Notes: generated by a model from the letters alone, not told the origin. A stretch of DNA of 64,000 nucleotides from Agrobacterium salinitolerans (GCF_002008225.1 NZ_MRDH01000026.1:62001-126000), one strand, 5' to 3'; positions 43,308 through 53,241 are shown, counted from the stretch's first letter. Numbers and translations: made by a program.

Positions 43308-43344
43308 ATAACCCCATGAATCGTGGTGCGATTTATGGGGTTAT
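43308..43344 (+). repeat. 16-bp inverted repeat between cyoD and the SURF1 gene
   Basis: ATAACCCCATGAATCG (43308-43323) and CGATTTATGGGGTTAT (43329-43344) form a long stem with one wobble pair and a 5-nt loop. It could act as a terminator or an mRNA processing site ahead of the SURF1 gene. Confidence 0.65.
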
Positions 43345-43414
43345 TTGCTGTAGGATGCCCCGGTGGACGCCAGATGGTCTTTGCCGTTCGCCGCGGCTTC
43401 CCAAGGACTGTGAC

Positions 43415-44176
43415 ATGAGTGAAACCACACCAAATAACCGGCGAATCCGCCCTGCTGCGATCGTCGTCCTGCTCCTGACCATTGTCCTGACGGGACTGCT
43501 GCTGGCGCTTGGCACATGGCAGGTCAAACGCCTTTCCTGGAAGCTCGATCTCATCGAGCGCGTCGAAGCCCGCGTCCATGCCGATCCCGTCGACGCCCCT
43601 GACGCCAAAGAATGGCCGGCGCTCGGCGATCCGGCGGAATACGAATATCGCCGTGTGAAACTGTCCGGCACCTTCCTCAATGACAGGGAGGTTCAGGTCT
43701 ATACGGTCACCGATCTCGGGCCCGGTTACTGGGTGATGACCCCGCTTCGGCGCGACGATGGTTCAAGCATCATCGTCAATCGCGGTTTCGTGCCGTCCGA
43801 CCGGCGCGATCCATCTTCACGCACGCAAGGCGAACCCACCGGAAACGTCGAGATCGTCGGGCTGATGCGCGCGCCGGAAACAGGCGGGCTTTTCCTGAGA
43901 ACCAACGACCCGGCAAATGGCCGCTGGTATTCCCGCAATATTCCAGAGATCATACAGGCTTCCGGGCTGTCAGACGTTGCGCCCTTTTATGTCGATGCGG
44001 ATGCGACACCCAATCCGGGTGGCCTGCCGGTTGGTGGCAAGACCATGCTGACTTTCCCCAACAACCACCTCTCTTACGCCATCACATGGTATATTCTGGC
44101 GGCGATGGTGGTTGCTGCGGGCTGGTATGTGATGCGCAACCTCAACGCACCGAAATCGAAAGGGGATGCTGATTGA
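43415..44176 (+). CDS. SURF1-family oxidase assembly protein
   Basis: Membrane protein helping haem insertion into haem-copper oxidases. The 253-residue protein has two terminal membrane helices (about residues 14-33 and 225-245) around a periplasmic domain, with the SURF1 motifs LALGTWQVKRLSWK, GPGYWVMTPLRR and NRGFVPSDRR and NNHLSYAITWY. Its place behind cyoABCD suggests the quinol-oxidase-specific form (Surf1q), known from Paracoccus. AAGGA precedes the ATG; the open frame extends upstream through the inverted repeat and is not used. Confidence 0.9.
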   Translation: MSETTPNNRRIRPAAIVVLLLTIVLTGLLLALGTWQVKRLSWKLDLIERVEARVHADPVDAPDAKEWPALGDPAEYEYRRVKLSGTFLNDREVQVYTVTDLGPGYWVMTPLRRDDGSSIIVNRGFVPSDRRDPSSRTQGEPTGNVEIVGLMRAPETGGLFLRTNDPANGRWYSRNIPEIIQASGLSDVAPFYVDADATPNPGGLPVGGKTMLTFPNNHLSYAITWYILAAMVVAAGWYVMRNLNAPKSKGDAD

Positions 44177-44288
44177 ACCGCTGTTTTACCGGATGGTTCA
44201 TAAAAGCACTTCCTTCTTCACGTTTTGCTGATCTATAACGACAGTTCGGCCTGACATTGCCCGTCGGCGCATTTTGTTTCGGTGAGTT

Positions 44289-45509
44289 ATGGCAAGAGCA
44301 TTTCTTCTCGTTCTGGATTCCTTTGGCGTCGGCGGCGCACCCGACGCGGAGCGCTATGGCGATCTTGGCGCAAACACACTCGGCCATATCGCGGAATTCT
44401 GTGCAGCGGGCGCTGCCGATAAAGCGGGACTTCGCGCCGGTCCGTTGAAGCTGCCGAACATGTGTTCGCTCGGTCTCCTGGAGATCGCGAGGCAGGCGAG
44501 CGGTGACATTCCCGCCGGCATGGAACCGCCGGAGCGCATTTTCGGCCTGCACGGTTCCGCCAGCGAAATCTCCAAAGGCAAGGACACACCTTCCGGTCAC
44601 TGGGAGATCGCCGGTACCCCCGTCGCCTTCGACTGGGGATATTTCCCGACGCAAGGCGATGCATTTTCGCCTGAACTGGTGGAAGCGATCTGCAGGCAAG
44701 CCGATATTCCGGGCATTCTCGGCAATTGCCATGCTTCCGGCACCGAGATCATCGCTGCGCTCGGAGAAGAACATATCGGGACCGGTAAACCGATCTGCTA
44801 CACCTCCTCCGATTCCGTTTTCCAGATAGCCGCGCACGAAACGCATTTCGGTCTGGAGCGGCTCATCTCGCTCTGCGAGACGGTGCGCAAGCTGCTCGAT
44901 CCGCTGAATATCGGCCGCGTCATCGCTCGCCCCTTCATCGGCGAAACGGTCGCGACCTTCGAGCGCACCGGCAACCGCCGCGATTTCTCCGTTCTGCCGC
45001 CTGAACCGACCCTGCTCGACAGACTTGTGGAGGCCGGCCGAAAAGTGCACGCCATCGGCAAGATCGGCGACATCTACGCCCATCAGGGTGTGACGCGCGT
45101 CATCAAGGCAAATGGCAACAGCGCCCTGATGGATGCGACGTTGCAGGCTATCGATGAGGCCGAAAACGGCGATCTCGTCTTCACCAATTTCGTCGATTTC
45201 GACATGCTTTACGGCCATCGTCGCGACGTTGCCGGTTATGCGGCGGCGCTTGAAGCCTTCGATGCGCGTATTCCGGAAATCCACCGCAAGATGGCACCGG
45301 GCGATGTAGCGCTTCTCACTGCCGACCATGGCTGCGATCCCACCTGGCGGGGCACGGACCATACACGCGAAAGGGTGCCGATCATGGCATTCGGACCTGG
45401 CATCCGATCCCGCGATGTCGGTATTCGCTCAAGCTACGCCGATATCGGCGAAAGCATCGCCCACCATCTTGGCATCGAGGCCGGTTCTCACGGCAGGAGC
45501 TTCATTTGA
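44289..45509 (+). CDS. deoB: Phosphopentomutase
   Basis: Interconverts (deoxy)ribose 1- and 5-phosphate in nucleoside catabolism. The 406-residue alkaline-phosphatase-fold protein has metal ligands in [14 protein letters not shown], the phosphorylated Thr region [12 protein letters not shown] and the C-terminal [27 protein letters not shown] precedes the ATG. Its stop overlaps the TTG start of add by 4 nt. Confidence 0.95.
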   Translation: MARAFLLVLDSFGVGGAPDAERYGDLGANTLGHIAEFCAAGAADKAGLRAGPLKLPNMCSLGLLEIARQASGDIPAGMEPPERIFGLHGSASEISKGKDTPSGHWEIAGTPVAFDWGYFPTQGDAFSPELVEAICRQADIPGILGNCHASGTEIIAALGEEHIGTGKPICYTSSDSVFQIAAHETHFGLERLISLCETVRKLLDPLNIGRVIARPFIGETVATFERTGNRRDFSVLPPEPTLLDRLVEAGRKVHAIGKIGDIYAHQGVTRVIKANGNSALMDATLQAIDEAENGDLVFTNFVDFDMLYGHRRDVAGYAAALEAFDARIPEIHRKMAPGDVALLTADHGCDPTWRGTDHTRERVPIMAFGPGIRSRDVGIRSSYADIGESIAHHLGIEAGSHGRSFI

Positions 45510-46483
45510 CATCGCATTTGCTGAAAGCGGAAATTCACTGCCACATCGAAGGTGCGGCACCGCCCGCCCTTGTCGCTAAACAGGCGGAGAAATACGGCAT
45601 CGACACCAGCCGCTTTCTGCGGGACGGCCAATATGTCTGGTCGGATTTCGCCGAATTCATCCGTTGTTACGATGCGGTGGCGCAGGTGTTCAAGACGGAT
45701 GAAGATTATGCCGTCCTGACTGAAACCTATCTGACCGAACTTGCGCAAGCCAATACGATCTACAGCGAATTGATCATCTCGCCGGATCATGGCGACCGCA
45801 TCGGTCTTGGCGCCGACGCTTATCTTGCCGGCATTGCCGAGGGCATCCGCATCGCCAAGGAAAAGACCGGCATCGAAACCCGCATCATCGTCACCGGGGA
45901 GCGGCATTTCGGCCCGGAGCGGGTGATCGCAGCAGCCGAATATGCGGCGCGCGCCCGGCATCCGCTGGTAACCGGCTTCAACATGGCGGGCGAAGAGCGT
46001 ATGGGCCGGGTTGCGGACTATGCCCGCGCTTTCGATATCGCCCGCGATGCCGGACTTGGGCTGACCATTCATGCCGGCGAGGTCTGCGGACCGGAAAGCG
46101 TTGCCGACGCACTCGATCTCGTCAAACCGTCGCGTATCGGCCACGGCGTGCGCGCCGTTGAAGATGCCGCTCTCATCTCCCGTCTGGTCGAGACGGGAAC
46201 GGTTCTCGAAGTCTGCCCCGGCTCGAATATCGCGCTCGGCGTCTATCCCGATTTCGCCAGCCACCCGTTGAAAGCCCTGAGCGATGCCGGCGTGCGCGTC
46301 TGCATCAGTTCCGACGATCCGCCGTTCTTCTTCACCTCGCTTGCGCAGGAATATGCGCTCGCTGCGGAGATTTTCGGTTTCAGCGATGCCGAGATCAACC
46401 GCATGACCCGCACCGCGCTGGAATGCGCCTTTGTGGACGAAGCCACCCGCGCACGGCTGCTCGCACGGATCGATCAGTCCTGA
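45506..46483 (+). CDS. add: Adenosine deaminase
   Basis: Converts (deoxy)adenosine to (deoxy)inosine. The 325-residue TIM-barrel protein has zinc ligands in [21 protein letters not shown] (His and catalytic Glu) and SRIGHGVRA, and [10 protein letters not shown] with the catalytic Asp pair. The start is a TTG overlapping the deoB stop (TTGA), a coupled arrangement. A related adenine deaminase function is less likely given the nucleoside gene context. Confidence 0.9.
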   Translation: MTSHLLKAEIHCHIEGAAPPALVAKQAEKYGIDTSRFLRDGQYVWSDFAEFIRCYDAVAQVFKTDEDYAVLTETYLTELAQANTIYSELIISPDHGDRIGLGADAYLAGIAEGIRIAKEKTGIETRIIVTGERHFGPERVIAAAEYAARARHPLVTGFNMAGEERMGRVADYARAFDIARDAGLGLTIHAGEVCGPESVADALDLVKPSRIGHGVRAVEDAALISRLVETGTVLEVCPGSNIALGVYPDFASHPLKALSDAGVRVCISSDDPPFFFTSLAQEYALAAEIFGFSDAEINRMTRTALECAFVDEATRARLLARIDQS

Positions 46484-46576
46484 GCTGTTGTTGACAGGGT
46501 AAAACCGCGAAGAAGGCTTGCGAAAAACGAGCTTTCGGTGAATTACAGGGCATAAGATAAAAGGAAGGCCAGTTTC

Positions 46577-47206
46577 ATGGACGGCGTCACAGTCATCGAA
46601 CATCCGCTGGTGCGGCACAAACTTACCATCATGCGCAAGAAGGAAACTTCCACGGCCGGCTTCCGCCGTCTGCTGAGGGAAATTTCGACGCTGCTCTGCT
46701 ATGAAGTGACGCGCGACCTTGAGATGACGATGGAAACCATCGATACGCCGCTCGAAACCATTCAGGCACCGGTGCTCGAAGGCAAGAAGCTGGTTTTCGC
46801 TTCCATCCTGCGCGCTGGCAATGGCCTCCTGGAAGGCATGCTCGAGCTCGTGCCTTCGGCGCGTGTTTCCCATATCGGCGTTTATCGCGATCATGACACG
46901 CTGGAAGCTGTCGAATATTACTTCAAGGCTCCGGAAAGCCTCGATGCGCGCCTGATCATCGTTGTCGATCCAATGCTGGCAACCGGAAACTCCTCCATCG
47001 CCGCCGTTGAAAAGCTGAAGGAGCGCGGTGCGAAGAACATCCGTTTCCTGTGTCTGCTGGCGGCCCCCGAAGGCATCAAGAACTTCCGTGAAGCGCATCC
47101 CGATGTGCATATCTATACCGCCGCCATCGACAGCCATCTGAACGAGAAGGGTTATATCGTTCCCGGCCTCGGCGATGCTGGCGACCGCATGTACGGTACC
47201 AAATAA
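46577..47206 (+). CDS. upp: Uracil phosphoribosyltransferase
   Basis: Converts uracil and PRPP to UMP. The 209-residue protein has the PRPP loop [22 protein letters not shown] near residue 130, [19 protein letters not shown] and the uracil-binding C-terminus [27 protein letters not shown] lies before the ATG. It follows add by 93 nt and ends in a strong terminator. Confidence 0.95.
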   Translation: MDGVTVIEHPLVRHKLTIMRKKETSTAGFRRLLREISTLLCYEVTRDLEMTMETIDTPLETIQAPVLEGKKLVFASILRAGNGLLEGMLELVPSARVSHIGVYRDHDTLEAVEYYFKAPESLDARLIIVVDPMLATGNSSIAAVEKLKERGAKNIRFLCLLAAPEGIKNFREAHPDVHIYTAAIDSHLNEKGYIVPGLGDAGDRMYGTK

Positions 47207-47233
47207 CACCGTTCATCATTACTTAACCGTTTG

Positions 47234-47270
47234 AGCCATTCGCCGCACGCAACGCGGCGGATGGCTTTTT
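47234..47270 (+). terminator. Rho-independent terminator after upp
   Basis: AGCCATTCGCCGC (47234-47246) pairs with GCGGCGGATGGCT (47254-47266) with one wobble, followed by a T-rich tail, 28 nt after the upp stop. Confidence 0.9.
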
Positions 47271-47340
47271 CTTTTAAGATTTCAGCATGTTTTGCGTCTA
47301 TTCTCGGCAAGGATAACCCCGCCCTTTGAGGAGAAACGAC

Positions 47341-47862
47341 TTGCTGGCGCGCGCGATTTTCCTGCTTGTTGGCATTTCCCTCGGCGCAACGCAAATTCCG
47401 GCGCTGGTGGAAAAATTTCAGCCGCGCCCGGAAGCAGGCGTCGAGAAAGCGGAAGCCAGACCCGAGGCGGCCAAACCGGAGTCCGTTTCCCTTGGCGGCG
47501 TCAATCTGAAAGCCGATGCTCGCGGCCACTTCAATGCCGCCTTCCGCATCAACGGCAAATCCTTCGACGGCCTTGTCGATACCGGCGCTTCCATGGTCGC
47601 CATCAACGAGACGATTGCGCGCCGACTCGGTTACGGGGTCAACAGCCTCGATTTTAAGTATGCGATTTCAACGGCCAACGGCCAGACCATGGCCGCCTAT
47701 GTGAAGCTCGACCGGGTGGAAATCGGCGCTATCCGGGTTCAGAATGTCGACGCCATGGTGCTGAAGGACAATGCGCTTAGCAACATGCTGATCGGCATGA
47801 GCTTCCTCAAGCAATTGTCATCATTCAAGGTATCGGGCGGCGAAATGCGGCTGGTCAGGTGA
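47341..47862 (+). CDS. Retropepsin-like aspartic protease (TIGR02281 type), membrane-anchored
   Basis: A 173-residue protein with an N-terminal signal/anchor (ARAIFLLVGISLGATQIPALV), a Pro/Glu-rich linker and a clan-AA aspartic protease domain (about residues 55-173). The catalytic motif is GLVDTGASMVAI near residue 83, with LIGMSFLKQLSSFKV as the flap/ILG-like region. One Asp per chain implies a dimer. The TTG at 47341 is used because AGGAG lies 7 nt upstream; another in-frame TTG at 47326 overlaps that site. Its 3' end overlaps convergent deoA by 8 nt. Confidence 0.8.
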   Translation: MLARAIFLLVGISLGATQIPALVEKFQPRPEAGVEKAEARPEAAKPESVSLGGVNLKADARGHFNAAFRINGKSFDGLVDTGASMVAINETIARRLGYGVNSLDFKYAISTANGQTMAAYVKLDRVEIGAIRVQNVDAMVLKDNALSNMLIGMSFLKQLSSFKVSGGEMRLVR

Positions 47863-49171
47863 TCCTCTCAAGAACCACGTTGCCGATCTCTGTCGCAGCG
47901 TCATCAATCCCGTAACAAGCCGCAATCATTTCGGCGGCGTGTTCCGCTTCTTCTTTAGAGGCAGCATGGACTATCGCGACAGGCTCGCCCTTTTCCACTT
48001 TTGTGCCGAGCGGCAGGATGTCAGAAATACCGACCGCAGCGTCAACGGTATCCGACGGCTTTCTTCTACCGCCGCCAAGCTCCACAACCACCATACCGAG
48101 ATCGCGGGTCGCGCAGGATGAGAGCCAACCGCTGCGCGGAGCCGAAACCGGGAGAGTGACCGGCGCGGACGGCAGGTAATGGGACGGGCGTACAACGAAA
48201 TCCGAAGGCCCGCCGAGTGCTGAAACCATCCGCGCAAAGACCTCCATGGCCCGGCCGGAGGAAAGAGCGGCCAGCGCCAGCGCCTCGCCTTCATCAAGCG
48301 TAGTCGCGCTCCCGGCCTGCGCCAGCATTTCAGCAGCGAAGGCGAGCACGACCTTTTCGAGACGGGTTCCCGCTTTGCGACCAGCCAGAAAATCCAGGCA
48401 ATTAACGATCTCGACCGCATTACCGGCTGCATCGCCAAGCGGCTGGTTCATGTCGGTTACCAGCGCCGTCGTCGGCAGGCCCGCGCCATTCGCCACATCG
48501 ACCAACGCGCGAGCCAGATTGCGGGCATCCTCCACATTCTGCATGAAGGCGCCGTTGCCCACCTTCACATCCAGAACCAGCGTCTGCAGCCCGGCCGCAA
48601 GCTTTTTCGACAGGATGGAGGCCGTGATCAGCGGTATGGAATCCACCGTCGCGGTCACATCGCGAATGGCGTAAAGACGTTTGTCGGCGGGAGCGAGATC
48701 ACCCGTCTGGCCGATGATGGCGCAGCCGACCGTCTTTACCGTCCGGCGAAACAACATCTCGTCCGGCGTGACGTTGTAACCGGGGATCGCTTCCAGCTTG
48801 TCCAGCGTGCCGCCGGTATGGCCAAGGCCCCTGCCGGAAATCATCGGCACGGCAAGACCGCAGGCGGCAACGATGGGCGCGAGCATCAGGGAGACATTAT
48901 CGCCGATGCCGCCGGTGGAGTGCTTGTCCGCCACCGGCCTGCCGAGATCGCTCCAGGACAGGACCTCACCGCTGTCGCGCATCGCCAGTGTCAGCGCCAC
49001 CATCTCATCCCGGTTCATGCCGCGAAAGAACACCGCCATGGCAAAGGCAGCCGCCTGCCCTTCCGAGATGCCGCCTTTTGAAAGCGCCTCTATGAAAGCG
49101 GCAATCTCCCGAGGCTCAAGTGACAGGCCATCGCGTTTGCGCCGGATGATTTCCTGCGGGATCAAGCTCAA
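47855..49171 (-). CDS. deoA: Thymidine phosphorylase
   Basis: Phosphorolyses thymidine to thymine and deoxyribose 1-phosphate. The 438-residue protein has the family signature VADKHSTGGIGDNVSLMLAPIVAACGL and SGRGLGHTGGTLDKLEAIPGY. The start is TTG at 49171 and overlaps the deoC stop by 4 nt (TTGA). It is the last gene of the minus-strand nucleoside operon. Confidence 0.94.
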   Translation of the reverse strand: MSLIPQEIIRRKRDGLSLEPREIAAFIEALSKGGISEGQAAAFAMAVFFRGMNRDEMVALTLAMRDSGEVLSWSDLGRPVADKHSTGGIGDNVSLMLAPIVAACGLAVPMISGRGLGHTGGTLDKLEAIPGYNVTPDEMLFRRTVKTVGCAIIGQTGDLAPADKRLYAIRDVTATVDSIPLITASILSKKLAAGLQTLVLDVKVGNGAFMQNVEDARNLARALVDVANGAGLPTTALVTDMNQPLGDAAGNAVEIVNCLDFLAGRKAGTRLEKVVLAFAAEMLAQAGSATTLDEGEALALAALSSGRAMEVFARMVSALGGPSDFVVRPSHYLPSAPVTLPVSAPRSGWLSSCATRDLGMVVVELGGGRRKPSDTVDAAVGISDILPLGTKVEKGEPVAIVHAASKEEAEHAAEMIAACYGIDDAATEIGNVVLERIT

Positions 49172-49941
49172 TACCCGCTGGCGGCCCTGGCGGGCTCGCC
49201 GCCGGCCAGCACGTTCAGCACATCATCGAGGACACCCGACGCGCCGAAACGGAAGGTGGACGGCATGGCCCAGTTGGGCGCCATGATGGTTTCCGCAAGC
49301 CTCAAGTAAAGCGTGGCGTCCTCCACCGTGCCGATGCCGCCGGCGGGCTTGAAACCCACCTTCTGCCGGCTGTCGCGGATCGCCTGCAACATGATGTCGG
49401 CGGCCTCCAGCGTGGCATTGATGGCAACCTTGCCAGTCGAGGTCTTGATGAAATCGGCCCCTTCGGCAATGGCGAGTTCGGATGCGCGACGGATCAGCGC
49501 CTTGTCCTTCAACTCGCCGGTTTCAAGAATAACCTTGAGCAACACAGGTGCCGCGCAGGCCTTGCGAACGGCAGCCACCATGTTCGAAACCGCCGTTTCA
49601 TCGCCTGCTATGAACTTTCGATAGGGAATGACCAGATCGATTTCGTCAGCGCCGTCGCGGATCGCCGCCTCGGTTTCCGCAACCACAGCCGCGATGTCGA
49701 GATCGCCCGAAGGAAAATTGACGACCGTGGCGATGCGGATAGCATGGTCTTTTCCGAAAGCAGCGCGGGCCTGCGCCACGAAGCGCGGCCAGATGCAGAT
49801 TGCGGCCGTATTGCCGTATTCCGTATGGGCCCGCTGGCATAGAGCGGCGATCTGCTCGGGCGTGCAATCTTCCTTGAGATTGGTCAGGTCCAGCAAGGAC
49901 AAAGTGAGGGCAGCCGCTTCGCGCGGACGCTGGAGTTCCAT
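49168..49941 (-). CDS. deoC: Deoxyribose-phosphate aldolase
   Basis: Splits deoxyribose 5-phosphate to glyceraldehyde 3-phosphate and acetaldehyde. The 257-residue TIM barrel has the Schiff-base Lys in GADFIKTSTGKVA and the second Lys in KVGFKPAGGIGT, with VLLKVILETGEL on the preceding strand. ATG at 49941 has AGGAGG 9 nt upstream; a GTG at 49947 would overlap the punA stop as GTGA and is an alternative. Confidence 0.94.
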   Translation of the reverse strand: MELQRPREAAALTLSLLDLTNLKEDCTPEQIAALCQRAHTEYGNTAAICIWPRFVAQARAAFGKDHAIRIATVVNFPSGDLDIAAVVAETEAAIRDGADEIDLVIPYRKFIAGDETAVSNMVAAVRKACAAPVLLKVILETGELKDKALIRRASELAIAEGADFIKTSTGKVAINATLEAADIMLQAIRDSRQKVGFKPAGGIGTVEDATLYLRLAETIMAPNWAMPSTFRFGASGVLDDVLNVLAGGEPARAASGY

Positions 49942-49943
49942 GG

Positions 49944-50744
49944 TCACGCTCCTCCTGCGATCATTTCCTTTAGGATGGCGGCAAGCCTCTTGCCACCCAC
50001 GGGAGCCATATCCTTGGTTTCTTCATGGCTCAGTTCCGCACCGGTCATGCCGGCACCGTAATTGGTAATAACCGATGCGGCGGCAACGCGCATCCCGAAA
50101 AAGCGGGCAAGGATGACTTCCGGCACGGTGGACATGCCGACGGCATCAGCCCCCAGCAGCCGCGCCATGCGGATTTCCGCCGGCGTTTCGAAGCTCGGGC
50201 CGGAAAACCACATATAGACGCCGCCAAACAATGGCACCGTCGCGCGGATGGCGGCGTTGCGCATGGCAAGCATCAGATCAGGATCGTAAGCAGTGGTCAT
50301 GCCGACGAAGCGACGGTCGCTTTCTTCACCGATCAGCGGGTTCATGCCGGAATAATTGATGTGATCGGTGATCTGCATGACTGAACCGGGCGGCATATCC
50401 TGCCTGACCGAGCCTGCCGAATTGGTGAGGATGAGCGACTGCACGCCGAGACCAGCCAGCGCTTCGATGACAACCCGCATCGCGGACGGATCGCCCTTTT
50501 CGTAAAAGTGCACCCGACCAGAGAGCATCATGACCGGCTCACCACCGAGATAACCGGCCACCAGCTCACCCGCATGGCCGGAAACACCGCTTGCGGGAAA
50601 ATCGGGAAGCTCGGCATAGGGCACGCGGATCGGATCGCTGACCTCTTCCACCAAAGAACCTAAACCCGAGCCGAGGACGATGGCTACGCGCGGCATTAGG
50701 CCGTTCAGGCGCTCCACCAGAATATCGATCAGCGTATCCGGCAT
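49944..50744 (-). CDS. punA: Purine nucleoside phosphorylase (trimeric, PNP/MTAP family)
   Basis: Phosphorolyses inosine and guanosine type nucleosides. The 266-residue protein has the PNP/MTAP motifs IVLGSGLGSLVEEV, GRVHFYEKGD, LTNSAGSVRQDMPPGSVMQITDHIN and GPSFETPAEIRMARLLGADAVGMSTVPE. This is the mammalian-like trimeric class, not the hexameric DeoD class. It overlaps cdd by one base. Confidence 0.9.
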   Translation of the reverse strand: MPDTLIDILVERLNGLMPRVAIVLGSGLGSLVEEVSDPIRVPYAELPDFPASGVSGHAGELVAGYLGGEPVMMLSGRVHFYEKGDPSAMRVVIEALAGLGVQSLILTNSAGSVRQDMPPGSVMQITDHINYSGMNPLIGEESDRRFVGMTTAYDPDLMLAMRNAAIRATVPLFGGVYMWFSGPSFETPAEIRMARLLGADAVGMSTVPEVILARFFGMRVAAASVITNYGAGMTGAELSHEETKDMAPVGGKRLAAILKEMIAGGA

Positions 50745-51148
50745 CAGGGCAACTCAGTCTTGAAGCTGAAGGGCAAAAGCTCTTCCATGGTCATGACCTT
50801 CTGGACGCCGGTTTCGTCGCACAGATAGACTCGCGTTTCCGGCGTGGCAAATTCGGCGATCTTCTGCCGACATCCCCCGCAAGGCGGGCAGAGAGCCAGC
50901 TTTTCCGCGATGACAGCGATCTCGCTGATCTTCTTTGCACCACCCATGATCATGGCGCTGATCGCAGAAGGTTCGGCGCACCAGCCCTGCGGAAAAGAGA
51001 GGTTCTCGATATTGGCGCCCTTGTAAATCTTCCCGTCTTCCGCGCGGATCGCCGCGCCGACCGGAAATTTGGAATAAGGCGCGTGCGCGAAGGCCATGGC
51101 CTCCACCGCCGCCTCGAACAGCGCATGGGATTTTGGATCGGAGGACAT
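50744..51148 (-). CDS. cdd: Cytidine deaminase
   Basis: Deaminates (deoxy)cytidine to (deoxy)uridine. The 134-residue protein is the small tetrameric class, with zinc-binding CAEPSAI and CPPCGGCRQ, so all three ligands are Cys. FPVGAAIRAEDGKIYKGANIENLSFPQGWC is typical. ATG at 51148 has AAAGGAG upstream. The upstream-extended frame runs into the permease gene and is not used. Confidence 0.93.
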   Translation of the reverse strand: MSSDPKSHALFEAAVEAMAFAHAPYSKFPVGAAIRAEDGKIYKGANIENLSFPQGWCAEPSAISAMIMGGAKKISEIAVIAEKLALCPPCGGCRQKIAEFATPETRVYLCDETGVQKVMTMEELLPFSFKTELP

Positions 51149-51152
51149 GGAT

Positions 51153-52124
51153 TTAACGCTCCTTTGCATAGGCAACGCCACCGGCCTTGGGGGGCTTGGC
51201 GACGCCGATGAAACCGGCAAGCAGAATGCAGGTCAGAATATAGGGCATGGCCTGGAAAATCTGCACCGGCACTTCGCCGATACCGGGCACGGATTTGCCC
51301 TGCATGAAGTTAGCGAAGGCGTCCAGAAAACCGAACAGCAGGCAGGCGAACATGACCGGCACCGGCTTCCATTTCGCGAAGATCAGCGCTGCCAGCGCGA
51401 TATAGCCCTTGCCCGCCGACATGTTGGCGATGAAGGCCGCCGATTGCGCAACGGCAAGATAGGCACCTGAGAAACCGCAGAGAAAGCCGGCGACGATGAC
51501 CGCGCGGTAACGCATCCACGTCACCGAAATGCCCGCCGTATCGACGGCACCCGGGTTTTCACCGACAGCGCGCAGTCGCAGGCCGAAACGGGTGCGGTAA
51601 AGCACCCACCAGGACAGCGGTACCGCCAGAAATGCCAGATAGGTGAGGATATTGTTGCCGGAAATGACATTGGCATAAAGCGGGCCGATGAAGGGCACCT
51701 CACGCATCGCATCCGCGCCGGGCAGGATGATCGGCGCAAAACGGCCCTCTGCCGACAATTGCGGCGTGCGGCCGCCCTGCCCGAACCAGGCCTGCCCCAG
51801 AACAACCGTCAGGCCGGCGGCGATGAAATTCAGCGCCACGCCGGATACGATCTGGTTGCCACGGTTAGTGATGACGGCAAAACCATGGGTCAGCGAGAAC
51901 AGAATGGAGATGGTGATGCCCGCCAGCAGACCGGCCCAGGGATTGGCCGTGATATAGGCCACACAGGCGGAAGCGAAGGCCGCCGCCAGCATCTTGCCTT
52001 CAAGGCCGATATCGAACACGCCAGCGCGCTCGGAAAAGAGCCCGGCGAGCGCGGTGAAGAGCAGCGGGATAGTGAGACGGACGGTCGAGCCGAGGATGCT
52101 GACCAGCATATCGAAAAAATCCAT
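51153..52124 (-). CDS. Nucleoside ABC transporter permease (BmpC/NupQ type)
   Basis: Inner-membrane permease of the BPD_transp_2 family, 323 residues with about nine helices. IPLLFTALAGLFSERAGVFDIGLEGKMLAAAF near the N-terminus and LRAVGENPGAVDTAGISV in the coupling region are characteristic of purine/nucleoside importers related to Bmp/RbsC systems. It lies directly upstream of cdd with a 4-nt gap, tying uptake to salvage. Confidence 0.88.
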   Translation of the reverse strand: MDFFDMLVSILGSTVRLTIPLLFTALAGLFSERAGVFDIGLEGKMLAAAFASACVAYITANPWAGLLAGITISILFSLTHGFAVITNRGNQIVSGVALNFIAAGLTVVLGQAWFGQGGRTPQLSAEGRFAPIILPGADAMREVPFIGPLYANVISGNNILTYLAFLAVPLSWWVLYRTRFGLRLRAVGENPGAVDTAGISVTWMRYRAVIVAGFLCGFSGAYLAVAQSAAFIANMSAGKGYIALAALIFAKWKPVPVMFACLLFGFLDAFANFMQGKSVPGIGEVPVQIFQAMPYILTCILLAGFIGVAKPPKAGGVAYAKER

Positions 52125-52130
52125 ATCAAC

Positions 52131-53234
52131 TCACCCCTTTGCCAAACGCTGGTAGATGCGCACAACCGCCGGCCGGTACATATATTCCAATGCGCCTGCG
52201 AAAAGGATCACCAGACCCTGGATGACAACGATCATCTCACGGGTGATGTTCGGCATCTCGAAAGAAAGATCCGCACCGCCCTGATAGAGAATACCGAACA
52301 GCAATGCCGAAAAGATGATGCCAAGCGGATGGCTTCGCCCCATCAGCGACACGGCGATACCGACGAAACCCGCACCGCCGACGAATTCCACCTGCAGGCG
52401 GGCGGAAGCGCCCATGACCGGGTTCAGCGCCATCATGCCCGCCAGACCGCCGGAAATCAGCATGGCGATGATGACAGTGCGCGCATAGGGAATGCCGGCA
52501 TAGACGGCGGCCGACGGGCTGATGCCGAGCGTGCGCATCTCATAACCGAGCTTGGTGCGCCAGATCAGAACCCAGACAAGGAAACACATGACCAGCGCGA
52601 TGATGAAGGAGACGTTGAATGGCGCCGGCCCGAGCTTGAGGCCGAACAGCGCCATCAGCCAGTCAAGCTTCGGCAATTGCCCGCCCGGCAGAAAGGTGCG
52701 TGTTTCCGGCGCCATTTTGCCCGGCACGATCAGCACATTCACCAGCAGATAGACCATCAGCGCAGCCGCGATGAAGTTGAACATGATGGTGGTGATGACA
52801 ACGTGGCTGCCGCGTTTCGCCTGCAGCCAAGCCGGAATGAAGGCCCAGGCCGCGCCGAAAACCGCAGCGCCGATGACGGCGAATGGCATCGTCACATACC
52901 ACGGCACGTAACGATCAAGCGCCAGCGCCACCAGCGCAGCGCCCAGCCCGCCAATATAGGCCTGACCTTCGGAGCCGATATTGAAAAGGCCGGCATGGAA
53001 AGCCACGGCGACGGAGAGACCGGTGAAGATGAAGCTCGTCGTGTAGAACAGCGTGAAGCCGATGGCGTCGCCGCGGCCGAGCGCTCCTTCGATGAGCAGG
53101 CGGAGCGCCGCCAGCGGGTTTTCCCCGATCGACCAGACAACGAGGCCGGAAATCAAGAAGGCGGTGACGACGTTCAGCAACGGCAACAGGCCATAGCTGA
53201 TCCAGTTTGGTAAGGGAACGGAAGCGGTGCTCAT
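52131..53234 (-). CDS. Nucleoside ABC transporter permease (BmpB/NupP type)
   Basis: Second permease, 367 residues with about ten helices. LSVAVAFHAGLFNIGSEGQAYIGGLGAALVAL and MRTLGISPSAAVYAGIPYARTVIIAMLISGGLAGM are the family's conserved regions. It is 7 nt from the ATPase gene and 6 nt from the other permease. Confidence 0.88.
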   Translation of the reverse strand: MSTASVPLPNWISYGLLPLLNVVTAFLISGLVVWSIGENPLAALRLLIEGALGRGDAIGFTLFYTTSFIFTGLSVAVAFHAGLFNIGSEGQAYIGGLGAALVALALDRYVPWYVTMPFAVIGAAVFGAAWAFIPAWLQAKRGSHVVITTIMFNFIAAALMVYLLVNVLIVPGKMAPETRTFLPGGQLPKLDWLMALFGLKLGPAPFNVSFIIALVMCFLVWVLIWRTKLGYEMRTLGISPSAAVYAGIPYARTVIIAMLISGGLAGMMALNPVMGASARLQVEFVGGAGFVGIAVSLMGRSHPLGIIFSALLFGILYQGGADLSFEMPNITREMIVVIQGLVILFAGALEYMYRPAVVRIYQRLAKG

Positions 53235-53241
53235 TCATGCC

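Noticed and set aside
45488-47209. A 573-codon minus-strand frame opposite add and upp
   Set aside because: Both plus-strand enzymes have complete active sites; this frame spans two unrelated genes and their gap.
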